A stretch of 44,170 bases of DNA, taken from assembly GCA_003669555.1 (NCBI GenBank), contig QWOS01000075.1:1-44170 (forward strand), written 5' to 3'. A program made the position numbers and the translations under genes. Shown one piece after another: positions 25,142-36,519 of this stretch. Numbering within the stretch: position 1 is the stretch's first letter; each line of letters opens with the position of its first letter. Under the pieces are notes generated by a model. The model searched no databases and had not been told where the DNA came from. It saw only the letters and a list, made by a program, of their open reading frames with translations. The DNA comes from Planctomycetota bacterium (GTDB taxonomy: Bacteria > Planctomycetota > Planctomycetia > Gemmatales > Gemmataceae).

Positions 25142-28100
25142 TCAGTGAGCGGTAGTCACTGTCGCCGGGGCCTGGCTGGATTCCTCACCCAGGGTTGCCA
25201 GTTGCAGGGAAGCCTGTTGATGCAGGATGAAACCGGTACCCGCCGGGATGAGATGCCCGAGGATGACATTCTCCTTCAGGCCAACCAGATAATCCACCTT
25301 ACCCGCCAGAGCCGCTTCAGTGAGCACCTTGGTGGTTTCCTGGAACGAGGCGGCGGAGATGAAGCTCTCGGACTGGACCGAAGCCTTGGTGATACCAAGA
25401 AGCAGCGCTGACATATTGGCCGGATCGGGACGAGCCCAGGTGGCCGGTGTGCCACCCTCCTCCTCGATACGGGCCTTCTCTTCTTCGTACTGGGCTTTGG
25501 TGATTACCTTGCCCTTGTCGTGGCGGGAATCGTGTTGCTCCTTGATTTTTACACAATCACGGAGGCGCTTGTTGACCGAATGGAAAGCGAACTTGTCGAT
25601 CACCGAACCGCTCATCAGTCCTGAGTCGCCGGTTTCCTCGATCTTCACCTTGCGGAGCATCTGGGCGACAATCACTTCGATGTGCTTGTCGTCGATATCT
25701 ACACGCTGGGCCCGGTAAACTGTCTGGACCTCGCGGACCAGGTAGGCGCGGACCGCCTCCTCGCCGTTGATGGCCAGAATATCGTGAGGGATCAGCGGGC
25801 CGTAGACGAGGGCGTCACCAGCCTTCACATAATCGCCGTCCTGCACCTTGAGATGCTTGCCGGCGGGTATGAGGTGTTCGACTTCCTTGCCAGTCTTGTC
25901 GCCCTTTTCGTTCACTTCCTGGACATTGACAATGCGTTTGTTGCGCTTTTTGCCCTTCTCATCGAAGCGGACATAGCCGGTAACCTGAGACATGACGGCA
26001 GGATCACGAGGACGCCTGGCTTCAAAGATTTCCGTCACGCGGGGAAGGCCGCCGGTGATGTCCTGCGAGGCAGCCACCTCACGGGTTGTTTTTGCCAGGA
26101 TGGTTCCGGCCTGGACTGTCATGCCGGTCTTCACTTCAATGAAGGCCTTTTCAGGAAGGTAAGCGACTGCCCGCTCGCCCTTGTTTTTCCCTTCAACGAT
26201 GATCTGCGGATGAAGGTCACCGCGGTGCTCGGCCACTACGAATCGCTCCTGACCCGAACTTTCATCCTTCTCCAGACGCAGGGTGGTTCCCTCTTCCAGA
26301 TCTTCGAATTTCACCTTGCCTGAAATCTCGGCGATAATGGGGATGATGTGCGGATCCCAGCGGCAGATATAATCATCCTTGACCACTTCCTGACCATCAT
26401 GGACCAGCAGCATGGCACCATAGGGAATGAGGTAAGTTTCGAGGGTGATTCCCTTGGAACCAACAATGCTCACCTCGCCGTTACGCGAGAGGACCACCAC
26501 CTCTTCCTGGCCATCGTTGGCTTTTTTCACTACCGAACGGATGTGGCGGAAGAAAACCTTGCCAGGCTTGCGGATCTTGATATCGCTTTCGCCCACTTCA
26601 CGCTTCACCACGCCACCGATATGGAAAGTGCGCATGGTGAGCTGTGTGCCGGGTTCACCGATGGACTGGGCGGCAATAATGCCCACAGCCATACCCTCCT
26701 CGACCAGCGCGCCGGTGGAAAGGTCGATGCCGTAGCACATGCGACACATTCCCAGAGGAGCCTGGCAGGTAGTAGGACTGCGCACCATCACCTTGTCGAG
26801 GCCGATTTCACCCAGCTTGTCGATTTCACGGGCCTTCTCGGCGGTGATGATCTCGTTTTCATTGAGCAGCACCTCCTCCGTTTTCGGATGGAGAATGACG
26901 GTGCGGCTGACGCGTCCCCGAATGATCTCGGAAAGCGGTCGCTCCACTTCGTCGCCCTTCATGAGCGGCTGCTTCGTGATACCCTGGGTGGTGCCGCAAT
27001 CCATCATGGTCACGACCACATTCTGTGCCACATCGGCAAGCTTGCGGGTGAGGTACCCTGAGTCGGCAGTCTTAAGCGCCGTATCAGCGAGGCCCTTACG
27101 GGCGCCGTGGGTGGAGCTGAAGTATTCGAGCACGCTCAATCCCTCCTTGAAGGAGGCCTTGATGGGTGTTTCGATAATAGTGCCATTGGGTTTTGCCATC
27201 AGACCGCGCATACCGGCAAGCTGACGGATCTGGTCGATACTGCCGCGCGCGCCCGAGGTGGCCATGAGATAAATGGGATTGAGGTAAGGGCGCACATGCC
27301 CTGTCTCATCCTTGCGTCTCTCGTCGCGCAGTTCGCTCATCATCTTTTGTGTGATCTGGTCGCGTGCTTTGGTCCACAACTCGATATTACGGTTGTACCG
27401 CTCGCGGTCGGTGATATCACCTTCCTCGAATTGATGAAGGAACTTGGAAACTTCTTTGTCGGTATCTGCAAGTACCTTGGCTTTGTTGGCCGGGGTGCGG
27501 AGATCATCGGTGGCGAAGCTGAGCCCCGAGCGGGTTGACTCGCGGAAGCCAATGACTTTCATGCGATCAAGAAGATCGATGGTGGCCCGGCGTCCAAGGA
27601 TCTGGTAACAATCGGCAATAATGCGGGCAAGATGCTTACTTGAAAGGGCGAGATCATAGAAAGGCATCCGCGCATCAAGGATGTCATTGAACACAACACG
27701 CCCAACCGTTGTCAGCTTGCGTTCACGCTCCTGACAAACATCCTCCTCGATCTTTACTTTCTCTTGCACAATCCTCTCGGTGACAAAACGCTTACCGCCT
27801 GGCAGCCGCAGATTGATGCGGGCATGAACGCCCAATTTCTTCTGGCCATAAGCCGCGAACATTTCCTCAGGGCTGGCAAAGGTCATTCCTTCACCCTTCT
27901 CACCGGATTCTCCCAACTCACCGCGACCAGCGGTGAGGTAGTAGCAACCCATCACGATATCCTGACTGGGCGAGATGATGGGCTGGCCATTGGCAGGACT
28001 GAAGATGTTGTTGGTGGACATCATCAGGACCGTGGCTTCGACTTGCGCCTCGATTGAAAGAGGCAGATGGACAGCCATCTGGTCACCGTCGAAGTCGGCG

Positions 28101-29560
28101 TTGAAGCCTTTGCAAACCAATGGATGGATGCGAATGGCATTACCTTCAATGAGCACCGGCTCAAATGCCTGGATACCCATGCGGTGCAGGGTTGGGGCGC
28201 GATTGAGGAGTACCGGATGTGACTTGGTCACTTCCTCCAGGATGTCCCAAACCTGATCATCTTTGCGCTCAAGCATTTTCTTGGCCGACTTGATGGTGTC
28301 GGCATGCTTCAGGTCTTTCAGGCGGCGGATGATGAACGGCTGGAAAAGTTCCAGAGCGATTTTTTTCGGCAAGCCGCACTGGTGCAGCTTCAGCTCAGGA
28401 CCCACCACAATGACTGAACGGGCGGAGTAGTCAACGCGTTTGCCCAGCAGGTTTTCACGGAAACGACCCTGCTTGCCCTTGATCATGTCGGTGAGCGACT
28501 TGAGGGCGCGGTTGGAGGTTCCCATCACAGGGCGCTTGCAACGACCGTTGTCGAACAATGCATCAACGGACTGCTGTAACATCCGCTTTTCGTTGCGGAT
28601 GATTACTTCGGGGGCATTGAGGTCCACCAGCTTTTTCAGGCGATTATTGCGGTTGATGATGCGACGGTAAAGATCGTTCAGGTCACTCGTGGCGAAATTG
28701 CCACTGTCGAGCAGCACCAAAGGGCGCAGATCTGGCGGGATGACCGGAATACAATCAAGAACCATCCACTCAGGCTTGTTGGCGGGGCCACCCAGACCGG
28801 AGTCACGCAGGCTCTCAACAACGCGGAGGCGTTTGACCAGATCCTTGACCTTCTGCTGACTCTTGGCCTCTTTGCGGTCCATCTCATGGGCCAGCAGGGC
28901 ACGCAAATCGACAGAAAGGGAAACAAGGTCCAGACGCTCAAGAAGCCGCTTGACAGCTTCGGCACCCATGCCAGCATCAAAACCGTCACCGTACGTGGTG
29001 CGAGCCTTCTTGTACTCTTCCTCGTTGAGGACCTGACGCTCCTTCAGACCTGTTTCCTTGCCATTGGAGTCTTTGATGGAGGCATCTTTGGGATCAATAA
29101 CAACATAATCCTGGAAGTAGATGACCTTCTCGAGCTGATTGGTTTTCATGTCGAGCAGAGTACCCAGCCGGCTGGGCATCGCCTTGAAGAACCAGATATG
29201 AACCACTGGTGCGGCGAGGTTGATATGGCCCATCCGTTTGCGGCGCACCCGGCTATGGGTCACCTTGACACCGCACTTGTCGCAGACCATCCCTTTATAT
29301 TTCATGCCGCGGTATTTACCGCAGGAGCATTCCCAGTCTTTTTCCGGCCCGAAGATCCGCTCGCAGAAGAGCCCATCACGCTCAGGACGGTAGGTGCGGT
29401 AGTTGATGGTTTCGGGTTTTTTCACCTCGCCGTGGGACCACGAGCCCCGAATATCGTTGGGATCAGCCAGGCTGATCCGTACCGACGAATAATCGTTGAT
29501 ACGGTCGTAATTCATGTCCGTGGCAGTACCACCAGCGGGGTTAGCATTGGGCGCGTTCAT
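25142..29560 (-). CDS. rpoC: RNA polymerase beta' subunit
   Basis: 1472 residues. The N-terminal zinc-binding domain has [20 protein letters not shown]. The active-site motif [16 protein letters not shown] binds the catalytic Mg2+. Further along are the bridge helix/trigger loop ([11 protein letters not shown]) and the second zinc site (Cys in [16 protein letters not shown]). Right after the trigger-loop start there is a block of about 180 residues resembling the E. coli SI3 insertion ([26 protein letters not shown]), before the conserved [17 protein letters not shown]. This explains the length above the B. subtilis form. The start was chosen as the second of two adjacent ATGs (29560, the first being 29563), with GGAG at proper distance. 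rpoB is 94 bp upstream on the same strand. A perfect terminator follows the stop. Confidence 0.98.
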   Translation of the reverse strand: MNAPNANPAGGTATDMNYDRINDYSSVRISLADPNDIRGSWSHGEVKKPETINYRTYRPERDGLFCERIFGPEKDWECSCGKYRGMKYKGMVCDKCGVKVTHSRVRRKRMGHINLAAPVVHIWFFKAMPSRLGTLLDMKTNQLEKVIYFQDYVVIDPKDASIKDSNGKETGLKERQVLNEEEYKKARTTYGDGFDAGMGAEAVKRLLERLDLVSLSVDLRALLAHEMDRKEAKSQQKVKDLVKRLRVVESLRDSGLGGPANKPEWMVLDCIPVIPPDLRPLVLLDSGNFATSDLNDLYRRIINRNNRLKKLVDLNAPEVIIRNEKRMLQQSVDALFDNGRCKRPVMGTSNRALKSLTDMIKGKQGRFRENLLGKRVDYSARSVIVVGPELKLHQCGLPKKIALELFQPFIIRRLKDLKHADTIKSAKKMLERKDDQVWDILEEVTKSHPVLLNRAPTLHRMGIQAFEPVLIEGNAIRIHPLVCKGFNADFDGDQMAVHLPLSIEAQVEATVLMMSTNNIFSPANGQPIISPSQDIVMGCYYLTAGRGELGESGEKGEGMTFASPEEMFAAYGQKKLGVHARINLRLPGGKRFVTERIVQEKVKIEEDVCQERERKLTTVGRVVFNDILDARMPFYDLALSSKHLARIIADCYQILGRRATIDLLDRMKVIGFRESTRSGLSFATDDLRTPANKAKVLADTDKEVSKFLHQFEEGDITDRERYNRNIELWTKARDQITQKMMSELRDERRKDETGHVRPYLNPIYLMATSGARGSIDQIRQLAGMRGLMAKPNGTIIETPIKASFKEGLSVLEYFSSTHGARKGLADTALKTADSGYLTRKLADVAQNVVVTMMDCGTTQGITKQPLMKGDEVERPLSEIIRGRVSRTVILHPKTEEVLLNENEIITAEKAREIDKLGEIGLDKVMVRSPTTCQAPLGMCRMCYGIDLSTGALVEEGMAVGIIAAQSIGEPGTQLTMRTFHIGGVVKREVGESDIKIRKPGKVFFRHIRSVVKKANDGQEEVVVLSRNGEVSIVGSKGITLETYLIPYGAMLLVHDGQEVVKDDYICRWDPHIIPIIAEISGKVKFEDLEEGTTLRLEKDESSGQERFVVAEHRGDLHPQIIVEGKNKGERAVAYLPEKAFIEVKTGMTVQAGTILAKTTREVAASQDITGGLPRVTEIFEARRPRDPAVMSQVTGYVRFDEKGKKRNKRIVNVQEVNEKGDKTGKEVEHLIPAGKHLKVQDGDYVKAGDALVYGPLIPHDILAINGEEAVRAYLVREVQTVYRAQRVDIDDKHIEVIVAQMLRKVKIEETGDSGLMSGSVIDKFAFHSVNKRLRDCVKIKEQHDSRHDKGKVITKAQYEEEKARIEEEGGTPATWARPDPANMSALLLGITKASVQSESFISAASFQETTKVLTEAALAGKVDYLVGLKENVILGHLIPAGTGFILHQQASLQLATLGEESSQAPATVTTAH

Positions 29561-29615
29561 CATCACTCTCCAGATGGTCCAGGTTGCGAGTTCTTGGCTT
29601 GTTGCGGGGGTGGCA

Positions 29616-29635
29616 CCCGTCCCCTGTGGGACGGG
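29616..29635 (-). promoter_or_regulatory. Intercistronic hairpin between rpoB and rpoC
   Basis: CCCGTCCC (29616-29623) and GGGACGGG (29628-29635) form a perfect 8-bp stem with a 4-nt loop. No T run follows on the minus strand, so it is more likely an RNA processing or stability element than a terminator. Confidence 0.5.
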
Positions 29636-29654
29636 CAGCCTCAGCGGTTTCCTG

Positions 29655-32600
29655 CTACATCGAACCGCTGAGGAGGTCCTCCGTGTTGTCCTTTTTCTCA
29701 AGCTGAAGATTGAGTGCCAGACCCTTGATCTCGTTGGTGAGCACATCGAAACTGGCGGGAAGGCCGGCCTCAAGCGTGTTCTCACCCTTGACCATCGATT
29801 CGTAAATCTTGGTCCGCCCATCCACATCATCAGACTTCACAGTCAGAAGCTCTTGCAGGATGTAAGCGGCGCCATACGCCTCAAGCGCCCACACTTCCAT
29901 CTCACCAAAGCGCTGCCCGCCGAAACGAGCCTTGCCACCCAGTGGCTGCTGGGTGATCAGGCTGTATGGACCAGTTGCACGGGCATGGACCTTGTCATCA
30001 ACCAGGTGATGCAGCTTCAGCATATAAATGAACCCAACCGTCACAGGTTGCTCAAAGCGATCTCCAGTTCGCCCGTCAAAGAGGTAGCTTTTGCCGGACT
30101 CCGGCAAACCCGCCTCTTTCAGGCATTCCCGGATTTCCTCTTCGCTGGCACCATCAAAAACAGGGGTGATCGCCTTGAAATTAAGGTTCCGTGCGGCAGC
30201 TCCCAGATGGGTCTCCAGAATCTGCCCCACATTCATGCGGCTGGGCACGCCCAAAGGATTGAGCAGGATATCCACAGGTGTGCCATCGGCCAGAAATGGC
30301 ATGTCTTCAACCGGGAGAATCTTGGATATAACCCCCTTGTTGCCATGGCGACCGGCCATCTTGTCACCAACAGAAATCACGCGCTTGGTAGCGACATACA
30401 CCTTTACCATCTGCTGCACACCGTTGGGCAACTCGTCACCACGCTTGAGATTGACAATCATGCGATCGCGAATCTCGAACTGCAGGTCGATCTGCTCCTT
30501 GTGCCGGAGATAAATCTCTTCGCCAATCTTGCGTTGTTCGGGGGATCGCAGGTCGAGGTGATCGAGCCTGAATTCTGATGCCTGATCAACTAGAGACCTG
30601 TCTTCTTTTTCGCCTCCCAGGATCTTGTTGGTGCGGGAGTCCTTCAGGCTTTTGACCTTCAGTTGCTCACACAAGACTTCAATCATGCCGAGATAAAGCT
30701 CGACAATCCGGGCGTTATGAGTTTCACGGATCTCTTTGTCTTGCCTGTCAACATCTTTCTTCTCGACATCAGTCATGTTGGCGCGACGACTGAAACGCTC
30801 GGTGGTGATAACGATGCCCTCGACGCCGGGTGGCACTTCGAGACTTTCGTTTTTAACATCCTCGCCGGCCCGGCCGAAGATGGCGTGGAGAAGCTTTTCC
30901 TCAGGGGTCAGCTCGCTCTTGGCTTTGGGCACCACCTTGCCAACCAGAATGTCACCGTGACTCACAAACGTACCCACGCGAACAATACCGGCATCATCGA
31001 GATTGTTGAGAGCCTTGGGGGAAACATTGGGGATATCCCGGGTGAACTCCTCCTTGCCGAGCTTGCTCTCGCGGATCTCTATCTCGAACTCTTCGATATG
31101 CACCGAGGTGTAGGTATCCTTCTCCACCAATCTCTCGGAAATAATGATCGCATCCTCGAAGTTGTACCCCTCCCAGGACATGAAGGCCACCAGCACATTG
31201 CGCCCCAAAGCCAGCTCAGCATTGTGAGTGGCAGCCCCGTCGGCTATGACCTGGCCTTTCTTTACCTTCTCCCCCATCTTCACCAGCGGTTTCTGGTTCT
31301 GACAAGTGTGTTCGTTCAGGCCGATAAACTTCTCGAGCAGGTATTCCTTCTCGTCAACCCGGATGCGGATGGAATCGACATACTTCACCACACCATCACG
31401 CTCCGCCTTGACAACCAGGCCGCTGTTCTGGGCGACATCACGCTCCAGGCCTGTGCAGACAATCGGTGGTTCGGTGACCAACAAAGGTACAGCCTGCCGT
31501 TGCATATTGGAGCCCATGAGCGCCCTATTGGCGTCATCATGTTCCAGAAACGGGATCAAGCCGGCTGAAACGCCCACCATCTGCCGCGGACTGACATCGA
31601 TGTACTCAACCATGTCAGGCGTTGCCGTGACGAACTCGCCACTCTTGCGAACAATCAGGCGACCTTCCGAACCGATGATCACACCACCCTCGACCTCGGT
31701 GTCAGCCGGGGCGATATAGGCATGACTTTCCTCGTCACCACGCAACCAGCGCACTTCGGTGGTTACCTTGCGGTTGATGACGACCCGGTACGGCGTGATC
31801 AGGAATCCATAATCATCCACACCTGCATAGATGGAAAGATGGGAGATCAAACCAATATTGGTGCCTTCAGGGGTCTCAATCGGGCAGATACGGCCATAAT
31901 GCGAAATATGCACATCTCGCACATCAAAACCGGCGCGCTTTCGGTTCAAGCCGCCTGGCCCAAGGGCAGAAAGTCTGCGCTCGTGGGTGAGCTGTGAAAG
32001 TGGGTTGGTCTGATCAACCACCTGGCTCAGTTCACCACGACCAAAGAAATACTCGATGGCGGCGGACACACTCTTCGGGTTAATCAGGGACCGGGGTGTC
32101 AGATCCTGCTTTTCGCGGTTCTGCATACGCTCCTGCACTGTTCGCCTGAGCTTCAAAAAGCCCTTGCGCAGCTCATCGGCAGCCAACTCGTCAATGGTGC
32201 GCACGCGCCTGTTGCCAAGATGATCGATATCATCGATCAAACCTTCGCCTGCACGCAACTTGAGGATATAGCGAATGGCATTGACCAGATCGAACGGATC
32301 GAGAGTCATCAGGTCATCGGGAACCTGACTGCTCTGCTGGAATTTCCGATTGATGCGGAAACGGCCGACTTTGCCAAGACGGTAACGGTTCGGATCAAGG
32401 AATTTTTCCTTGAACAGTTCGCGGGCTTTTTCCAGGGAGGCTGGATTACCAGGACGCATCCGCTGATAGATTTTCAGCAATGCCTCTTCATGAGAGCTGG
32501 TTTGATCCTCGGTCAAAGCCGCCATCACCAAAGGATCTTCCTTGACAGAATCAATAATCTGTACATGCATCACATGAGTCGCCTGCAAGGCATCAATACG

Positions 32601-33407
32601 CGCCTGATCAAGAATCTGGCCGCTTTCGAAATAAACCTCACCGGTCTCGGGATCAATCACATCGTCTGCCAGCTGCTTGCCCAGCAGATCGACCTGGCTT
32701 TTCTTGTCAACACCCATCTGCTTGGTTGGGTGGAAGGATGCCAGAATGTCTGCATTGCGTGAAAAACGGGGATCCATTGCCCGTAGCAAAGTCATGGCAG
32801 AAAATTTGCCAGACTGATCGATGCGGACACTGAGGGAGTCTTTTTTGGTGACATTCAGTTCAATCCACGAACCGCGTTCCGGAATGATACGGCAAGAATG
32901 CAGCTTCTTGTCGCCTTCAGTGGCAACTACGAAATCAACACCCGGAGACCGGTGCAACTGGCTTACCACAACGCGCTCGGCACCGTTGATGATAAACTCG
33001 CCACCCCCGGACATGATGGGCATGTCGCCGAGGTAGACTTCCTCTTCAACAGCCTGTTCCCCGGCGAGTCGCAGGAAAACTTTGAAAGGACGGCCATAAG
33101 TCAGGCGTAGCTGCCGGCACTCTTCCATGCCAAAGCGTGGTTTGCCGAGCTCGTATCGCAAGAACTGAAGCGCGCTTGTCTTGTCGTAGCTCTCGATCGG
33201 GAAAATTTCCCGGAGCACCCCTTCGATACCCACCAGCTCCCGCTTGTCAGGGGCAATGTCATACTGGAGAAATCTTTCATAGCTGCGTAACTGGATATCA
33301 GTCAGTGGTGGAACCTTGTCCACGCGCTGAGTGTCTTGGTCTTCGCCGTAGCGGCTGAAATTGCGGGTATCTTTCGGATCCAGAATGCGAATGGCCGAAA
33401 CAGGCAT
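29655..33407 (-). CDS. rpoB: RNA polymerase beta subunit
   Basis: 1250 residues, the catalytic partner of beta' in the core RNA polymerase. Conserved blocks include the rifampicin region ([20 protein letters not shown], followed by [16 protein letters not shown]), [56 protein letters not shown] and [20 protein letters not shown] near the C terminus. It is shorter than E. coli RpoB (1342) and slightly longer than the B. subtilis form. In the rifampicin pocket, the residues equivalent to E. coli Gln513, Asp516, His526 and Ser531 are all kept. ATG 33407 follows GAGGACGGAAG. A long 532-bp spacer separates it from rplL, with a candidate promoter. Confidence 0.98.
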   Translation of the reverse strand: MPVSAIRILDPKDTRNFSRYGEDQDTQRVDKVPPLTDIQLRSYERFLQYDIAPDKRELVGIEGVLREIFPIESYDKTSALQFLRYELGKPRFGMEECRQLRLTYGRPFKVFLRLAGEQAVEEEVYLGDMPIMSGGGEFIINGAERVVVSQLHRSPGVDFVVATEGDKKLHSCRIIPERGSWIELNVTKKDSLSVRIDQSGKFSAMTLLRAMDPRFSRNADILASFHPTKQMGVDKKSQVDLLGKQLADDVIDPETGEVYFESGQILDQARIDALQATHVMHVQIIDSVKEDPLVMAALTEDQTSSHEEALLKIYQRMRPGNPASLEKARELFKEKFLDPNRYRLGKVGRFRINRKFQQSSQVPDDLMTLDPFDLVNAIRYILKLRAGEGLIDDIDHLGNRRVRTIDELAADELRKGFLKLRRTVQERMQNREKQDLTPRSLINPKSVSAAIEYFFGRGELSQVVDQTNPLSQLTHERRLSALGPGGLNRKRAGFDVRDVHISHYGRICPIETPEGTNIGLISHLSIYAGVDDYGFLITPYRVVINRKVTTEVRWLRGDEESHAYIAPADTEVEGGVIIGSEGRLIVRKSGEFVTATPDMVEYIDVSPRQMVGVSAGLIPFLEHDDANRALMGSNMQRQAVPLLVTEPPIVCTGLERDVAQNSGLVVKAERDGVVKYVDSIRIRVDEKEYLLEKFIGLNEHTCQNQKPLVKMGEKVKKGQVIADGAATHNAELALGRNVLVAFMSWEGYNFEDAIIISERLVEKDTYTSVHIEEFEIEIRESKLGKEEFTRDIPNVSPKALNNLDDAGIVRVGTFVSHGDILVGKVVPKAKSELTPEEKLLHAIFGRAGEDVKNESLEVPPGVEGIVITTERFSRRANMTDVEKKDVDRQDKEIRETHNARIVELYLGMIEVLCEQLKVKSLKDSRTNKILGGEKEDRSLVDQASEFRLDHLDLRSPEQRKIGEEIYLRHKEQIDLQFEIRDRMIVNLKRGDELPNGVQQMVKVYVATKRVISVGDKMAGRHGNKGVISKILPVEDMPFLADGTPVDILLNPLGVPSRMNVGQILETHLGAAARNLNFKAITPVFDGASEEEIRECLKEAGLPESGKSYLFDGRTGDRFEQPVTVGFIYMLKLHHLVDDKVHARATGPYSLITQQPLGGKARFGGQRFGEMEVWALEAYGAAYILQELLTVKSDDVDGRTKIYESMVKGENTLEAGLPASFDVLTNEIKGLALNLQLEKKDNTEDLLSGSM

Positions 33408-33844
33408 TTTCTTCCGTCCTCTTCCAGGTGTCGATGTCTCGCCGGGGAGACAGCATCAGGGTGCGGCAGCCAACAGAATGAAACGATAGACAGAAAGAAC
33501 CCGCAAAGCAGGGCATTCCGTCTGTTTCTTTAACAAGGATTCGTGTCAGGAATTGAAGCTAACAAAAAATTTAGCCAAGTCTTGCCTGGTACACCCCGAC
33601 TGGCATCGAGATGAGAGCAATATGGTGAGCGAAACACCGAACGGGAAACCCCGTATGGGAACGCTTTCCAGCTTGGTGCAACAGAGTATCGGGTTGTCAC
33701 GATTTGCTCTTGATTGGAATGGGTCAACGATGCAATATTCCGACCAGCAACCAGGCAACGAACGAATGCAAAACCTCCGGCAGGCAACCCATTGTAAACG
33801 GGAAGTCCGGTGGAGGTCAGTTCGACAATTCGTCGCATAACCAT

Positions 33845-33874
33845 AGGCTAGACGGCACCCCCGGCCTTTGTCAA
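33845..33874 (-). promoter_or_regulatory. Candidate internal promoter for rpoBC
   Basis: On the minus strand a perfect -35 box TTGACA (33874-33869) is followed after 18 nt by TAGCCT (33850-33845), a weak -10. It lies just after the rplL hairpin, where an rpoBC promoter would make sense. The -10 matches consensus at only 3 of 6 positions. Confidence 0.35.
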
Positions 33875-33879
33875 GCAGG

Positions 33880-33912
33880 AAATGGAAACCGGGACTCCTT
33901 TTGGAGCCCCGG
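33880..33912 (-). terminator. rplL-rpoB attenuator-like hairpin
   Basis: On the minus strand CCGGGGCTCC (33912-33903) pairs with GGAGTCCCGG (33898-33889), ten pairs with one G-U, around an AAAA loop. It is followed by TTTCCATTT. It lies 28 bp past the rplL stop. In E. coli a partial terminator occupies the same place and lowers rpoBC expression relative to rplJL; a similar role here is inferred. Confidence 0.7.
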
Positions 33913-33939
33913 ATCCGCAAAATAAACAGATACGATTGT

Positions 33940-34350
33940 TTACTTGATTGAAACCTTGGCGCCAGCCTCTTCCAGTTTCTTCTTGATTGCTTCAGAATCT
34001 TCCTTGGTGGTGTTTTCCTTGATCGACTTGGGAGCGCTCTCCACCAGGTCCTTCGCCTCCTTCAAGCCCAACTGCGTGATTTCACGAACAGCCTTGATCA
34101 CGCTGATCTTCTTGCCAGCGTCAGGAACACCTTCGAGAACAACCGTGAACTCGGTCTTTACAGCGGGGGCGTCTGCCCCTGCTGCTGCCGCGGAAGGAGC
34201 GGCTGCCATCATGACAGCGCCGCCACTGGCTGGCTTGATGCCGTGAACCTTTTCCAGATAGTCACCCAACTCGACCGCCTTACCAACGGTGAGAGCAACA
34301 ATCTTGTCACCCAGATCCTTAACTTCTGCCGAATAGGTCGTCTCGCTCAT
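33940..34350 (-). CDS. rplL: 50S ribosomal protein L7/L12
   Basis: 136 residues. The N-terminal dimerisation part ([20 protein letters not shown]) is followed by an Ala-rich hinge ([13 protein letters not shown]) and the C-terminal factor-binding domain ([20 protein letters not shown], then [20 protein letters not shown]). L7/L12 forms the flexible ribosomal stalk that recruits elongation factors and stimulates their GTPase. ATG 34350 (MSETT) has GAGGA at proper distance; the ATG at 34359 is directly next to that site and too close. The preceding rplJ ends 115 bp upstream, same strand. Confidence 0.97.
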   Translation of the reverse strand: MSETTYSAEVKDLGDKIVALTVGKAVELGDYLEKVHGIKPASGGAVMMAAAPSAAAAGADAPAVKTEFTVVLEGVPDAGKKISVIKAVREITQLGLKEAKDLVESAPKSIKENTTKEDSEAIKKKLEEAGAKVSIK

Positions 34351-34465
34351 GATACTCATTCCTCGTGTTGATGCATAAACAGCGGTGAAGCTCCGCAATT
34401 CATGCCAAAACCAAAAAAACCGTGCGTAATAGACACTTGGTGCCGTGGGGGCCAATCCCGTGAAA

Positions 34466-35011
34466 TCAGGCGGCCGGCGCCTCCGCCTTCTCCCCAACCT
34501 GCTTGATCTGACCTGCCACCGTGGCGCCAGGAGAGGTAATCAACTGGGCCAGGCGTGCAGCAGGTGCCAGGACCATTCCGGCGACATTGGATATGGCTTC
34601 CAGACGGGTAGGCATCTTCAATGCGACTGCAAATGCCACCGATTGGCCATCAGCGATGGCACCACGCACCTTGACCTTGTCCTTGTAAAGGGCCTTGGTC
34701 TTGGCACCCAGCAATTCGCCTTCCAGTTCCCGGCACAATTCGGAAATGCTGCTGGCGCCATAGGCAACCATTGTCATTCCCGAAAAATAAGCGCTGTCAG
34801 ATCCCGCCGCGATACCCAAATCGCCAAAAACCTTACGGGCGAAGCTGTTTTTCAGCATTCGCAGGTTGATTTTCTTTTTGCGCATGCTGGTGCGCAATGA
34901 GCCATTGCCCAAACAGTCCAACCTCTCCACATCGAGAACCACCAGATCACGCACACTGGAAAATTCTTTCCGAAGTGTCTCAATCTCCAAAGCCTTGACC
35001 ACCTTGCTCAT
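34466..35011 (-). CDS. rplJ: 50S ribosomal protein L10
   Basis: 181 residues. L10 anchors L7/L12 dimers on the ribosome through its C-terminal helix and binds 23S rRNA with its N-terminal domain. Recognisable parts are [39 protein letters not shown] and [20 protein letters not shown]. The length is normal. ATG 35011 follows GGAGGAACG, a strong ribosome-binding site. In E. coli L10 represses its own mRNA through a long leader. Here the gap to rplA is only 40 bp, so that kind of leader has little room. Confidence 0.95.
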   Translation of the reverse strand: MSKVVKALEIETLRKEFSSVRDLVVLDVERLDCLGNGSLRTSMRKKKINLRMLKNSFARKVFGDLGIAAGSDSAYFSGMTMVAYGASSISELCRELEGELLGAKTKALYKDKVKVRGAIADGQSVAFAVALKMPTRLEAISNVAGMVLAPAARLAQLITSPGATVAGQIKQVGEKAEAPAA

Positions 35012-35051
35012 CGTTCCTCCCCCCAAGCGGACGCCGGGCGCCACGCTGATC

Positions 35052-35906
35052 TCAGACGCTAACTGGAATACCGGGTGTCATCGTGCCAGCCACGGTGATC
35101 GACAACACATAATTGCCACGCACACCAACAGGCTTGGCGTTTCGGATCTGGTTGACGAAAACGGTGATGTTCTCAGCCAGTTTATCATCTTCAAAATCAA
35201 TTTTGCCAACGCCGGCATGAATATTACCACCCTTGTCGGTACGATATTCAACTTTGCCTGCCTTGAAATCCTTGACGGCAGCAGCAACATCACCACCCGT
35301 CGGCACAACCGTCCCGGCCTTGGGGGTAGGCATCAGGCCACGGGGCCCAAGAACCTTGCCGAGGCGAATCACTTTGGCCATCATGTCCTGGGTGGCAAGG
35401 GCTACATCGAAGTCCATCCAGTTCTCGTCCTGGACTTTCTTGATGAGCTCGTCTCCACCCACAAAGTCAGCGCCGGCTTTCCTGGCAATTGTCTGGTTTT
35501 CACCCTGACAGAAAATAGCAACGCGCACCGACTTGCCGATGCCATGGGGCAAAGCAACACTGCCGCGAATCAGTTGGTCGGCCTGAGTGGTATCAACACC
35601 CAGAGACATATGCACTTCGACCGTCTCGTTGAATTTGGCCCGCTTGACCTGTTTAAGCAAGGTAATAGCCTTTTTGAGTGGCTGTTGCCCCTCTTTGGCC
35701 ATCCGTGTCTTCAGGTTGGCAAGAAGGTTACGCAGCTTTTTGCCGCGACGAGGTGGATGCCCGGGCTGTCGGCCCCGTTTTTTGGCAACGACACCTTCCG
35801 CCACTGGAGCGGGGGTTGAAACAGTAACATCCCCTGCGGGTGCAACCAGGGGGCTTCTTGAACTAGCCTCTCCTGGATTTTTTTCTTTTGCCTTGCTCTT
35901 TGCCAT
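35052..35906 (-). CDS. rplA: 50S ribosomal protein L1 with N-terminal extension
   Basis: 284 residues. The L1 core begins around residue 55: [77 protein letters not shown] and [14 protein letters not shown]. Ordinary L1 is about 230 residues. The extra N-terminal 50 or so are Pro/Ala/Ser/Lys-rich, ending in a very basic [19 protein letters not shown]1 builds the mobile L1 stalk near the ribosomal E site and, in E. coli, represses its own operon. ATG 35906 follows GAGAAGAAG, and the next in-frame ATG (about residue 69) would cut into the core, so the extension is probably real. Confidence 0.95.
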   Translation of the reverse strand: MAKSKAKEKNPGEASSRSPLVAPAGDVTVSTPAPVAEGVVAKKRGRQPGHPPRRGKKLRNLLANLKTRMAKEGQQPLKKAITLLKQVKRAKFNETVEVHMSLGVDTTQADQLIRGSVALPHGIGKSVRVAIFCQGENQTIARKAGADFVGGDELIKKVQDENWMDFDVALATQDMMAKVIRLGKVLGPRGLMPTPKAGTVVPTGGDVAAAVKDFKAGKVEYRTDKGGNIHAGVGKIDFEDDKLAENITVFVNQIRNAKPVGVRGNYVLSITVAGTMTPGIPVSV

Positions 35907-35981
35907 GACTTCTTCTCACTTGTTAGTCAAAACGCCTGTTTGTCACAAACTGGTTTTTGCATCCGGGCATTCAGGGGATGA

Positions 35982-36440
35982 TTAACCCTCTACCTTCAAA
36001 CCCATGCTCCGGGCCGTTCCCTCAATGATTCGCATCGCCTGATCGACATTACTGGCGTTCAGATCGCTGAGCTTGTCCTGGGCTATCTTGCGAACCTGCT
36101 CTTTGGTGACAGAATGATTTTTGTATTTGCCAGTCTTCTTGGCTTCGGAAGGAATGACTTCCTTACCTTTTTTTCGCTCATGGGGAATTTTTGCCGCAAT
36201 TTTCAGAAGGACCGATGCTGGCGGACTTTTCACCACAAATTCGAACGAACGGTCCGAATAAACAGTGATGACCACCGGCAAGGTCAAGCCTTTGCGGTCA
36301 GAGGTTTTATCGTTGAAGTCCTTCACGAACTTGCCGATATTTACACCATGTTGGCCCAATGCAGGACCAACGGGTGGTGCCGGGGTGGCTGAACCACCTG
36401 GGCACTGCAGCTTGATCATTGCCGTCACTTGCTTAGCCAT
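35982..36440 (-). CDS. rplK: 50S ribosomal protein L11
   Basis: 152 residues, matching L11: N-terminal [20 protein letters not shown] followed by [16 protein letters not shown], the [20 protein letters not shown] strand region, and the C-terminal rRNA-binding domain ([20 protein letters not shown] and [15 protein letters not shown]). L11 sits at the GTPase-associated centre with L10 and L12 and is the binding site of thiostrepton. The C-terminal domain carries a slightly longer linker ([20 protein letters not shown]) than the usual roughly 141-residue form. ATG 36440. The rplA gene begins 75 bp downstream; nusG ends 79 bp upstream. Confidence 0.96.
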   Translation of the reverse strand: MAKQVTAMIKLQCPGGSATPAPPVGPALGQHGVNIGKFVKDFNDKTSDRKGLTLPVVITVYSDRSFEFVVKSPPASVLLKIAAKIPHERKKGKEVIPSEAKKTGKYKNHSVTKEQVRKIAQDKLSDLNASNVDQAMRIIEGTARSMGLKVEG

Positions 36441-36519
36441 GGCACCTGTCCGTCCCGGTTATACCAAATCAATAAACCCGTGGCACATACCATCGGGCCC
36501 CAATACACATCAAGAACCT

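Larger units (their letters stand above)
33408..33939. other. 532-bp rplL-rpoB spacer
   Basis: This gap holds a terminator-like hairpin at 33889-33912 and a candidate promoter at 33845-33874, both on the minus strand. The remaining roughly 430 bp make a long rpoB leader. ORFs of 95-124 residues on both strands have no recognisable domains. A small hairpin ACGGG-GTTT-CCCGT (minus strand) is present near 33645. No gene is called. Confidence 0.5.

Noticed and set aside
30663-31568. 301-residue plus-strand ORF inside rpoB
   Set aside because: Antisense shadow of rpoB; the rpoB frame is clearly the real one. The same applies to the long antisense ORFs inside rpoC, leuC and the rhomboid gene.
33530-33844. 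104-residue ORF in the rplL-rpoB spacer
   Set aside because: No domain; several overlapping ORFs of similar length exist there on both strands, as expected by chance.
36441-36519. Promoter with TATAAC box upstream of rplK
   Set aside because: No -35 at suitable spacing and it would leave a leader of only about 10 nt.
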